Part shown: positions 1-10,024 of the stretch, one piece after another
Layout: the number at the start of each line of letters is the position of its first letter
Numbering within the stretch: position 1 is the first letter of the stretch
Origin: Rhynchosporium graminicola
Taxonomy: Eukaryota > Ascomycota > Leotiomycetes > Helotiales > Ploettnerulaceae
Length of the DNA stretch: 64,000 nt
Assembly: GCA_900074885.1 (NCBI GenBank)
Contig: FJUW01000061.1
Span: forward strand, 276,130-340,129
Direction of reading: 5' to 3'
Notes under the pieces: model-generated
Databases searched by the model: none
Told to the model about the DNA's origin: nothing
What the model saw: the letters and a program-made list of their open reading frames with translations, nothing else
Position numbers and translations under genes: made by a program

Positions 1-1700
1 AGTATATCGAACAGTCCTTCAGCCTCGCTTTCGCTGACTTTGTGAATAGCTGAAATCTTAGTCTGGTCGTGATCAAGCTCCGCGGGATTCCCAAGCAAAT
101 CCAGGAGCACCAACGCTGCTTCTCTGTGCCAGAGGGTTATAAGTAGAGCTTGCAGGACGAAACCCTGCTTCCTCTCGGGCAAGGATGCAAGCTCGGTTGC
201 TATGATCTCTGATGGCAAGGACATTGTTCGCTGCCATTGCGTCATCCAGAGCCTTTTCTAATGGGCGACTTTTTATATTGGGAAACACAGAAGTCTGAGA
301 TGATTCTTGGTGGCAGAGAAAGAAACGAGCTTTCAAGGCTGAATTCGATGGCAGTCCAGGTACAGAATAGTCGCAGGTCTTGTGCGGGCACATAGAAGAT
401 CTTTGGTGAGAATGGGTATGTTCCTCTCGGTCGTTTTGAGTTTTAAATCCCGTCACAGAGTAAGGGCACTTTGTCACCGGGCACCGGAAGGCTTGTTTGC
501 CGTAGAACCTGAGGAGATTCTCCTGCTCTGTACCTTTGATTGCCGAATCTTCGAGCACGGACCGAGAGTGGTGAAGAAACTGTAACGAGTACGGAATTTG
601 ATCCTCTGTTACATGTCAGAGCAGCGTTGACTATGGGAGGAATGAACGTACTTGCGACTGGATCATATGTTTATGTCGTATCGGTTTGACCATATTGTCG
701 CTTGATATCGCCCAAGGCTTGGAGAAAATATATCGGGTCGTCTGAGGAAGTATTTCTCGGATACCCCTAAGTTCGTCGTGCTGCATCGTAGACTTCGAGT
801 TGCTCGAGAGCTAATCGATGACAGATTGCCCCCTCCGTCCGTTTCTTACTCCTTCTAGTACCTTCTCTGCTTTGTCTTAAAGTAATTTTCGAGCGCTTCG
901 AGACTTTTGAAAATGTGTGATGTTTGCTACCTGGTGTATGAGATCCTGAGACCGGGCTAATTTTGCGATAAAATCCCCAAACATGTCACCAAACGTGAAG
1001 TAGGTTAAATTAGTTGCTATCTTCCAAGCTGTACAGAGATACAGAATTAATGGGCCACCAATCTATGAAGATGAAATCATTTGCTTACTTTTCTGTTTGT
1101 AGAATGGAATCGCACGCTTGCGAAAGTCCAAGATGTCCTCGAAGACATTTCTAAGACTTGTTCCATATGAGGATGTTGGTTGCAGCTGAATGATTCTTCG
1201 ATGGCAGAGAACAGTGGCATAGCATTGACCAACTTCTCATACGCGTCCAGCGGCATGTCATAAGCCTTGTCAAGTTTCGTAGCGACCTGGTACAGATGGG
1301 GCTCAGTATGAAAAGGCTGAAAGAAAATCAAATGGTACAGGATCTCTCACCTGGGGAAAAAACTTGAATAGGAACCCGTTCTCGACAATTAACACATTAT
1401 GTTACCGGAACTTTTGATTGAGACTCACCCAGATAAAACAAGTATCTCTGGTTGAACCTGTACGGAGACTTCTATGATCCCAACGTACCGTTCTAAACTA
1501 TTTAAGAAAGGCTGGATTTTATTGAGAATTTCGAGGTCCTTATGTTTACGCCTGTTCCGTTTCTATTCTCTTGATAGAATTCTCCAAGTCGTCGAAAGTG
1601 GTGAACTTGAACATTTCCGCATCTTTCAACGAGAGTCGTGACTTGAACTTCCGCGAGAACGGCTTCGAAAAGGCTCGGTCCAGATAATAACACGTTACCC
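1..1700 (-). pseudogene. Relic of fungal STAND N-terminal / C2H2 zinc-finger protein
   Basis: Read on the minus strand, the left edge keeps recognisable pieces of a fungal STAND-type N-terminal helical domain followed by a paired C2H2 finger, but in changing frames. Near 1560-1690 one frame reads like the start of the domain (FKFTTFDDLENSIKRIETEQ). The continuation (LEILNKIQPFLNSLERY) is in another frame at about 1490-1545. A third piece (KAYDMPLDAYEKL) lies near 1230-1275 and shifts frame again near 1155-1170. The zinc-finger part (FRCPVTKCPYSVTGF) is at 450-510, and an intron-like gap (GTACGT to ACAG) separates it from an upstream exon at about 653-800. A last frame change near 205-212 leads into a helical stretch open to base 1. 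These breaks make an intact gene unlikely. Sequencing errors could explain one break but hardly all. The family (fungal NACHT/STAND-associated) is recognised from motif memory. The 5' end of the relic is approximate. Confidence 0.6.
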
Positions 1701-4311
1701 TTTGATATAGAAGATACTCTTGATTTAGCTACATAAAAAAGGATACACATATAAGTATATCGTCACACATGATATTTCAAATAGCACTAGACGAGCAACT
1801 GAAGTAAATGAGAAGAAGATGACTCCAATCAAAACAAAGTGGGTAGAGGCTACTTGATATTTATCAAGTCTTTCCTAATTGCGGCATTCAAGGTAGCCAT
1901 TTTGTTCGCCACAAGCAATATATATTGCAGTGATTAGGTTGGAAGGCTCTGAGAGGGATTTAGGCGATCACTAACCCAGGTCCACTTTGGTCTTAAATAG
2001 GGTCCCAACAATATTTCCGCATGTACAGTGCAAGATATGGTTATTCTCGAGGTAACAGTCGAGACAACCTTTGAAGCTTGCGCTATAGACACGTTAGCAG
2101 GCTTTAAACGCTAACGTTTAGTATATTTACTTAAGCGGTCGGAACTATTCGAGTTAGCATTTAGAAGAAGTCAGATTTCCATGTTTCACACAGTTCAAGC
2201 CTTTTAAGATGTCACGCTTTTCATAACGAGAGTAGGAGACTTCGGGTGATGGCGATGATCATCTACAGCGTGGTATTGGCTTATCATAGCTATATCCTAT
2301 ATTTAATAATCACTAGAAAAAGTTGGTTTCCAAAAGAATATTTGGGTTTCACTTTTAAGCCCTTTTGGCGATATTTCTACCCTTCCCAAAATCTGCTTTA
2401 CAATGAGTGGCAGGGGTCACTATGCATCCAGACATTAAAATCGCATTTTTGACCTACACAATTCTCTGTCTAGAGCTGTCGATCTTAGAAAAAAGGCCTG
2501 TCATTCTACCTTCAATTCTAGCAAGAGCTTATATGCTTTACACGAGTGCAGCAACCACGATTAATGGTTGCCTTGACATTCTCGAAGACATATTACCTCT
2601 TCCGACACTTCTCATACATCAAGAAACTCAAACTAAGTCCTCAGTAAACCGACAAGTACCTACATTTCCTGGCAAAATCTACAGGCCTCGTAAGTGAATT
2701 TTACTCTCATATCGGGACATTTCATCATCCTGGGATCTTGGGATCGAGCCCTGAAGAAGAAATGCGACCGAGAGCCGGTTGAATTTCTCTACTGTTAATT
2801 TAATGATGCTACACTAGTACCCGAAGGAAGATGCTTCTGTCTTACCGCTCTTGCGAATACGCAGCAGTTGTTACCAAAACCTCGCATTCATCACATCAAG
2901 TTCGATAGAGCCATAAATAGCTCACACGGCGCCGAAAGACAAGGCTATAGTTCACTTAGGTATGATCGATAGCTACTTGACGTGCTGAGATCGATAAATG
3001 CGGATTGGGTAGATAGAGAGACAGGATAGTTCCTTATGTCAGAGGATCTGCTTGAAGCCCGACTTGTTTCTATATCCTAGTATATCCACGCCCACCAGTG
3101 GCATCTTCCTCGATCTCTAGCCGATCTCACGGATTCTGGACTCAGCATCTCGTGATTTTTTTTCTAATTGTACATGACTCCTCAAATGATAGCCCCCTCT
3201 TCTACCCCCAGCTCCCAGAACATCACAAACTCTTTCTTGAAACGACTTACGCTCACAGGTAGGTACACAGTCACTGAAACACGTACTTGGAAAGTAAAGC
3301 GTCCAAAGAATCGTTTGGAAGGAAGCCCATCTTCTAAAAATCCTCTTCAATCTCATCCATTCATTTACATACCATCTCTCTCACCCCGATATATAATCTC
3401 TTGTTTTTCCTTTCCGGAAAGATCAAAGCGTCGCTCATCAAACATCAACCTCTCCCGTCCGGAGAATCAAAACAACCAACCGCTCGCTTAGGGACCCATT
3501 ATCCGCCACCCACTCACTCCTCGCCCCTAATCCTCGATATCTCGCTTATTGCGAATCACCTTGAGAGATTATTGTTCTTCACTTATATCAATCCCATACA
3601 TATCTAATTTGAAAAGTCGGAATCCTCTCATCCCTAACTTGTGCTATTCCTGATCTCGATCTCAAATCTTGATTCTGCACCAACGTATGCAAAGACCATC
3701 ACCATCCAAAATCTCCTTTCCGACTTGAGAGACGTTTATCCACATCCATATCTATATCCTGAATCACCTCCCCCCCCCCTTCCCCCTCAAGAGAACCTAT
3801 ATCTATGAATACCGAATCAAAACCCACGAGATATTTCCAAATAATCCTTCGTTCACTGAAATTGTCTTGTGCTTCAACACTTCAATTGGTAGATTCTATC
3901 GCTCTTGTAAGGGGTACAGATGTAGATGTGAACAGCGGTAGTATAATATATATATATATTATATATACTTATGGCGATTTTGATACAGTAGAGTGGATAC
4001 TTCCTTCTCTCTTATGTGAATCGAAAGGTAGGGAGGGACATGGTCTCGTTTGCGGGTATAGAGAGAAGAGAACTCGCGTATCTGTCTCAGTTAATGAGCG
4101 AGATGCTTATTGAAGCGAATAGTGGAGGAATGAGAGCTAGGTTCTGAACTATATAAGCAACGGATGCATTAGGATGACTCATTCCTATGATGTCAGAATC
4201 GCAATTGATGTTGTGTATCGTGTTACTACTCATTATCTACCACTCGGTTCTCAGCCCCTCAACCCACTGCTCAAACAACTTCAGACTCTCTTCCCCGATT
4301 CCACAACCATC
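1701..4311. other. Intergenic stretch, no convincing gene; pyrimidine-rich 3160-3800
   Basis: Open frames here are short and have no recognisable motif. The stretch at about 3160-3800 is strongly C/T-rich on the plus strand, with a poly-C run near 3769-3780. It resembles a fungal promoter or 5' leader for a plus-strand transcript, but no credible plus-strand coding region follows. An AT repeat sits at 3948-3966. Bases 4142-4311 hold the 3' flank of the minus-strand phosphatase gene. Confidence 0.4.
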
Positions 4312-6401
4312 TCACAACCCCGGAATCGGCTCAGTAGCACCAGGCAGCAACGCACAAGTCTCAATCCTACTCCACGGCGTCTCAACTCTAACCGGCTCAT
4401 CCTTAAGCACAACTTCCGCTTTCACTAACACAGGAATAATCTGGCCGGTCTCAAGACGGAAAGGGCGATGACCAAGAACTCGCAAGAGACTGTTGATGGC
4501 CCCACTGTGAATCGTCACGCTGAAAAAGGTGCTGTCGTCGCTGTCGAAAACGTCGTCTAGGACGGCTTTGCTGCGGATATCTTGGTTTGAGGAACCTTCG
4601 GCGAAGAGGGGACGGAAGAGCTCGTCGCGTTCGGTGAAGGAGGACTCGATATTGTAGCGTGGGAAGGAGGATTGGATGTAGGATTTTGTGGAGCGGCGAT
4701 CGCATGCTGGGATTCTGGTTAATGTTGTGTTTTATGTGTCATGGTTGAAAGGCTTTGGGATAACGAAGAAAAGAGGGGAAGGGAAGGGAAGGGAAGGGAA
4801 GGGGTTTTTACTATGCCCACTGATTCCCTCGCGGAAAAACTCTTTCACGGTTGGGTTGAAGGGTTTTCCACCTGGTAGAGGAAGGGAAGCGAATGTCAAA
4901 TTGGCGGTTTGGAGACAGCGAGTCAGAGGGCTGGTGTAGTAGGATTCTGGGAGGGGAATCTTGGTAGTTTTGATGGAGTTTGCCCAGACTAGAGGGGTGA
5001 GCAGTCAGTGTTTTGTTAGGGAGAGGATCGGGGAAGGGATAAGGAAGGATGCTTACAGGCGTTTGCTTTTTCGGCTTGAGCGATGCCGTTGGGTGTTACT
5101 CTTGCGTCGGCCCAGACTGAGGTACCGTTTCCGTCGACGAGGGACCAGTAGCACTGTTGGTATTGTTAGTAAGCTTCTATCTCTCGACTATACCACATTC
5201 GTTCGATATCCTTTCTAGAGCCTCCGCCAATATACTGTGGAAACTCTTCCTTTGTTCCGTTTCCTACCACTGAAGTCGCCTTTCTGGTTGTTTTTACTGA
5301 TCCTCCATCAAGCATTACCTACCCTTGCATTTCCCCTTCTAATTATCTGCAGAAGCGAAAGAAGACAAAGACTCACGTTCCACAACTCTGTCCCATAGTA
5401 GTTCTCAGCTACATTATGGTAACCCTCCCCATGACGTCCCAAGTACAAGACCTTGTACTGTAAATTGCGTCCACTACCGCGATTGAGACGCCAGACATAG
5501 TGTTCGAACTTCTGCCTGTGAAGGATTAGTAAAAGATACCAGAACCCCGTAATCGAAGACTGAGCAGGAGAATCTTGTTCTATGATGCTAGAAAGGGAAT
5601 TTCCATATGAACGGAGGAAGACATACCACTGTGTCCAATCAGGACGGTTCTCGTCATCAGTGTCGTAGGTACGGTTGATGAGTCCGAGATTGGTTGTCGC
5701 CTATGGGTATGTATGTTAGTAAACATGTTTTGATTTACAAGAAAAACGGAATAGTGAGTAGGAAAGTGGCTTGAAGAATCGTCTTCTTGATCCAGAAATA
5801 AGGAACTATTGAGTCTTGAATGATAAGAGGATTTGCGCTGCCTGGTAGGTTGAGGTTCTCAGTCGAGTCCCTCCTTTCACACAACCTCGACTTTGAGAAC
5901 GTGGCTTTCATCTCTGACGATCCGGGCCTCCTTTCTTCGTCCTCTTACTCCCAGACTCCCCATCTTCTGTAACCTCCAACATTTCCCAATCCATTATCCC
6001 TCCATTCTCACCCAACAATACTCAAATCCAACATCCCATCTCATCCCAACCACCCAATCTCCAAGAGCCCTTACCTCGTCTCTTCATCCTCTTCCTTACT
6101 CTTCTAAGTCCTCTCCAGCCCTCCCCTCCACATTCCGTCCTCTCATCCATCACACACAACCCTCCCCACAAAAAAAATCAAGAAATAAAAATCTCCCCCA
6201 ACTCACATAATCAAAACCACTCGGATTCGTACTCAAGTCATCCTGCAAGAAGAAGCCTGGGATCGTAGTATAATTATACCATTCGGAGCCTCTGATCCTA
6301 GGGACGAGATGGGTCGCTTTCACTGGAGCTGGAGCTGGGACGGCGATCGCTAAAGTCAAGAGGGATGAGAGGGAGGAGAGGATGGGGATGGTGAGGTGCA
6401 T
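4312..6401 (-). CDS. Secreted histidine phosphatase (phosphoglycerate-mutase-like)
   Basis: Six exons on the minus strand: 6207-6401, 5627-5700, 5377-5515, 5057-5153, 4812-4988 and 4312-4706. They join in phase to 358 residues, and all introns begin GT and end AG. The N-terminus is hydrophobic (MHLTIPILSSLSSLLTLAIA then a Pro/Ala stretch), so a signal peptide is likely. Exon 2 carries the GLINRTYDTDDE segment typical of fungal members. The catalytic RHGEGYHN motif lies at residues 117-124, followed by YWSLVDGNGT and the TRCLQTA and CDRRS segments. The second catalytic histidine is in TIHSGAINS (His294). The family transfers or hydrolyses phosphate through a phosphohistidine. Members of this fungal subgroup are called phosphoglycerate-mutase-like, but their substrate is generally unknown, and a glycolytic role is unlikely for a secreted form. 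The exon 5 donor (GTAAAA) restores the conserved GHTCDRRS join, which supports it. Confidence 0.88.
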
Positions 6402-7260
6402 TTTCGTGGAGTTGGATTACAAGGATGGGTGAGAGAGAAAAGGAGGAAGAAGATGAAGAGGTGATGAAGGGAAGGGAAGGAAGGAGCTGAAGTTGAGGAT
6501 CTAGATATCCTATCCACCCACCTACCCACCTCCAAGTCCATACCTACAGCCAAGACAAGTCGCCGCATCAACAGCTTGGCTTCTCTCTTAATTCTTGGAT
6601 TCTCATCTCCTACCCGAGCCTCGTACTCCGGCCTCTTCAATAATTTTTTTCTCGTTTTTTGGGCGTACCTGATCTGATCTGCATGGTGTGGAATGTGTGT
6701 GGTATGTTCGTCCAATGCTTACAGCACGTGTGAATGCGGGAGCGTGCTGGCGAGCAGTACAGTACTCCACTGCATGCCCAGGTGGAAAGTGGGAGGGAGA
6801 TTCGTCTAACTGATTTGGGGCTATGGGTGGATTTCCAGCGGTCGTTGGGGTTTCGGGGATGGGACTTGATTGGGGTTCTATGAAGTTACTTACCTAAGGC
6901 TGGGCTGGGTTGTGAGCTTACATGTGACGAGAGTGGGGTAGCTGTTTTAGGGAGTTGGTATTTTGAATAGTGATGAAGGGAGGGATGGAGATTATTGTGA
7001 TACGGCAAGGGGGAGTTGATGAGAATGATTAAGGATGAGTGTGCTGAGTAGCGGACAGATAAACAACGAGGGAAATAGGGCGAAGCGAAGGGGTATTGAG
7101 AGCAAAGATATCAGGCTACTGTAGAAAGCAGTTTAACAAAAGCTACAGGACCTCAAACAATGCATTTGAACAGAATATCCGGGTATTCCAGAATGACTCT
7201 TGCAATTCCAATCTCAGACTCCAGTTGTCATTCCATGCTAACAATGACAGAGCGAGATGC
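6402..7260. other. Upstream region of the phosphatase gene
   Basis: This spacer lies between two minus-strand genes and holds the promoter of the phosphatase and the 3' flank of the acetyltransferase. Open frames here are short and unsupported. I see no repeat or RNA gene. Confidence 0.4.
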
Positions 7261-8418
7261 TCAGCACCATCCAAATTTCTCGTTCGCAACCCATCTCACA
7301 TCCTCTTTATCTCCTTCACCATACCACATCAAGCTCGCAATGCTCTCAGCATCTCTCACCACAAATCTACTCTCCACGCCAGTCTTTTCAACGAGACCCT
7401 TCAAATATTCACTCGGATTCCAAACATCTACTTCGTTAAGTTGCCACTCCTTCGCTTCCGCCTGCGCAATCTGCAAGATTCCTTTCAACTTCTCCACATT
7501 TCCCTCCTCATCTCTCTCATCTTCAATCACCAATCTAAGGATATGCAGCGTATTCCCTGATTTCGGGTCGAGAGGCCCGTAGAACGCTCGTGTCCAGACA
7601 GCCCAGACTTGAGACCCAGGTTCGCCAGTAATAGCGCCATTGATCGTGGGTGATTTTTTGAAGATTTTGGACGTGACGAATTCTTCGCGTTTGTGGTGCC
7701 ATTGCATAGAATCATGGTTTGGAATCAGCGCGACGTGGGTCTTGCCATCTTTTGCTTCTATGTCGAGCTGTTTTCGAAGATATTCCTCGTCTTTGGCGCA
7801 GAGAGCTGGGATATCGGCGGATGTGAGGGGTCGGATATCTGTACGTGATGTGGAGGAAGCAGCGGGTGGGAAGGCAAGGTGTGTGCTTGGATATGTGTCC
7901 CATCCAAACTTGGCGTAGTATTTTGTTCCGATGTCTGAATACAGGATACTGAATGGACAGCTTTGACGCTCTGGAGTATTTGGATCGACCTGCCAGGTCT
8001 TCAGAACGGGCGCCAGTTCTTTGAGCATTCGACTCGCATATCCCCTGCCTCGAAATTTTGGCGCGCTGAAAACACTTCCAATGCCATGTGTGATTCCCTC
8101 TGTAATGACTCCTCCCTTGGCAACGAGTATTGGTTTTCTCAAGGATTCGCAGGAGGCGAGGACCGGTCGTTTGTTGGGAGGAAGATTACGGTCCACGAGA
8201 ACCCAGTGGGTGACACCCCCATTCTCAGCCAGAGGGACAGTTGTAAGATATTGCTCTCGCTCAATGTAGTCGGGAAGGGGAAGGGCAGTTCCCCAATTGA
8301 CGGCGTTGAGATTCCAGGTTTCTATTTTTTCGTCGGGAGTGGGATTCGTGAGGATGAGGGAGGGTGACTTGGAGTCGGGGAGGTCGATGGAAGCGTTCGT
8401 TGGGGTGTATGATCCCAT
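7261..8418 (-). CDS. LYC1: LYC1-like lysine N-acetyltransferase
   Basis: Single-exon gene of 385 residues starting at an ATG (8416-8418) and ending in TGA (7261-7263). The sequence follows the fungal LYC1 pattern. It has an N-terminal GNAT fold with the acetyl-CoA-binding signature FRGRGYASRML (residues 122-132) and the SDIGTKYYAKFGWD segment. A C-terminal LYC1-type domain carries MQWHHKREEF and the closing DVWNPSEYLKGL stretch. In Yarrowia lipolytica the founding member acetylates lysine on the epsilon-amino group as the first step of lysine catabolism. The same activity here is inferred from family membership. There is no signal peptide, so it is probably cytosolic. The lack of introns contrasts with its neighbours. 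A related GNAT acting on another amine cannot be excluded. Confidence 0.88.
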   Translation of the reverse strand: MGSYTPTNASIDLPDSKSPSLILTNPTPDEKIETWNLNAVNWGTALPLPDYIEREQYLTTVPLAENGGVTHWVLVDRNLPPNKRPVLASCESLRKPILVAKGGVITEGITHGIGSVFSAPKFRGRGYASRMLKELAPVLKTWQVDPNTPERQSCPFSILYSDIGTKYYAKFGWDTYPSTHLAFPPAASSTSRTDIRPLTSADIPALCAKDEEYLRKQLDIEAKDGKTHVALIPNHDSMQWHHKREEFVTSKIFKKSPTINGAITGEPGSQVWAVWTRAFYGPLDPKSGNTLHILRLVIEDERDEEGNVEKLKGILQIAQAEAKEWQLNEVDVWNPSEYLKGLVEKTGVESRFVVRDAESIASLMWYGEGDKEDVRWVANEKFGWC

Positions 8419-10024
8419 GTTTCGTTGCTGGTCGTTCCTCGAGGTCGTTATTATAAGGTATTCGAGTATCGTTTACTTGAGGGTTACGGCGTTCGGATCT
8501 ATTTGATCTAATTCAATCATAGGGGTGTTGAGTCTAGCAATATAAAGAGGAGACAAGCTGGAACAAAGAGAGTTTCGAGTTTCAATTTAACCAAACGCGC
8601 CGCCTTGAGAAAATGACCGACTAGACCAAGTGAGTGAGGGATGGACACGAGAGACAAGAGAACCATAACGTGGAATTATTCCGGGGAAAAAGAAAAGGAG
8701 TCAGCAGACGGAGGTGGTGAGGAGAAGATGTACTTCCTTCCCATGTGAATCGTGTGATAAGCATGTTAGTTGACCTGTCCAGAGTTTTCCTCTCGTAAGG
8801 GCGCCGTATGTTTGACATCTAGTCGACCCCTAACGGCAGGAACGCGCGAAAGGATGGTGTTGATGGGGAAAGAATAAGAATGCGGCCGACTAGCTCCTGC
8901 CCGGTTGAGCTGAGCCGTGGAAAGCCGGGGCTAGTGGGGTCGGGGTCGGGGTCGGGGTCGGGGTCCGGATTGGAGCTGATAGCCTCACCGCCTGATAGTG
9001 GGGTGGCAGAATCTAAGCACCTGCCTGCAGGATGACAAAGATTACTACTGGGTCGGGGTCGGGGTCGGGGTTCGGATTGGAGCTGATAGCCTCACCGCCT
9101 GATAGTGGGGTGGCAGAATCTAAGCACCTGCCTGCAGGATGACAAAGATTACTACTGGGTACTGCAGATGGGAGGATGATGATTGGACAAGAGGATCTGG
9201 ACTCAAGATAATCAACAAGTGCCCAGTGCAATGTTCCATTGAAGCTTGACTCTCAGGCAGGTAGATAGAGGACTCCCTAGGTGGCTAGCTAGGTGTTTTG
9301 TTTTGAAATATAATATGACTATTGAGTTTCTAAGATTCCGTTCGAATGGGAATTCCCATGATGATTGATTGACTGGCCTCGAACTCAAAGACATGCCATG
9401 ACATGGGATGAAATGAAATGAAATGAAATGAGATGGGATGAGGCTGAACTGAGGTGCCTACTGTACAACTTCAAGTACAAGTATCGGGATTAAGCTCAGT
9501 GCTAGCAGGGGAGGCCGGACCCTTTCAATCTGGGGCCCCGGCCACGGCTCCAACGGTTTGCAGCTCCTGTCAGGTCGCGGCTACAGGTCCCGCCTGGGTG
9601 GAACTTCATCTTTGGATCCTCAGCCTCGTCTGGTCAAGCTTCGCTTTACTTTACTTCACTTTACTTCACCACACAGCGCTATCCCTCTCGAACCAACACA
9701 TACGCCATCACCTTAGCCGAGATAGCTTCGAAAGGTGAATATTGATGTGAATAAAGTCACATTAGGCCGGCAGCCTTTAGTCTACTCCACCCTACTATCA
9801 TGTACAGGTAGCGAAGGTGAGTTCGTCTTCTGTTCATCTTTCGAGCTGCGCTACGCTGCACTGCACTGCACTGCACTGCAACGACCCTTCGAATCAGGTT
9901 GCTACCCTTCGCCATCCAACTAACCTGCAACTATCCCCTCTTTCGAGCTTCTAGTTACCTCTTGATCACTCTTGCATACGCCTCGAGCGTATCTTGGAGA
10001 ATTAGAGTGAATCAAGCTGACACA
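8419..10024. other. Divergent promoter region between LYC1-like and RBR ligase genes
   Basis: The spacer is flanked by divergently transcribed genes, so it should hold both promoters. It contains short GGGGTC repeats from about 8936, a 107-bp tandem duplication (8947-9160), an ATGAA-type repeat near 9408-9440, and TTTACTTCAC and CTGCA repeats near 9650-9670 and 9857-9880. The 250 nt before 10025 are probably the 5' leader of the RBR gene. No gene is seen. Confidence 0.45.
8947..9160. repeat. 107-bp direct tandem duplication (two copies)
   Basis: The block at about 8947-9053 recurs at about 9054-9160 with a constant 107-nt offset; for example CGGATTGGAGCTGATAGCC starts at 8966 and 9073. I saw one difference (C at 8965, T at 9072). 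Both copies begin in a GGGGTC repeat, suggesting slippage or unequal exchange there. Confidence 0.85.

Noticed and set aside
2246..2697. Two overlapping plus-strand frames of 68 and 96 codons
   Set aside because: No recognisable motif or splice context. The length is within chance for this composition.
2740..2770. GGGATCGAGCCC segment resembling a tRNA B-box
   Set aside because: No matching A-box or cloverleaf stems could be found upstream.
9899..10024. Upstream extension of the RBR frame before the ATG at 10025
   Set aside because: The frame is open upstream but begins at a non-ATG codon. The ATG at 10025 starts sequence rich in charged residues and is the first ATG in this frame.
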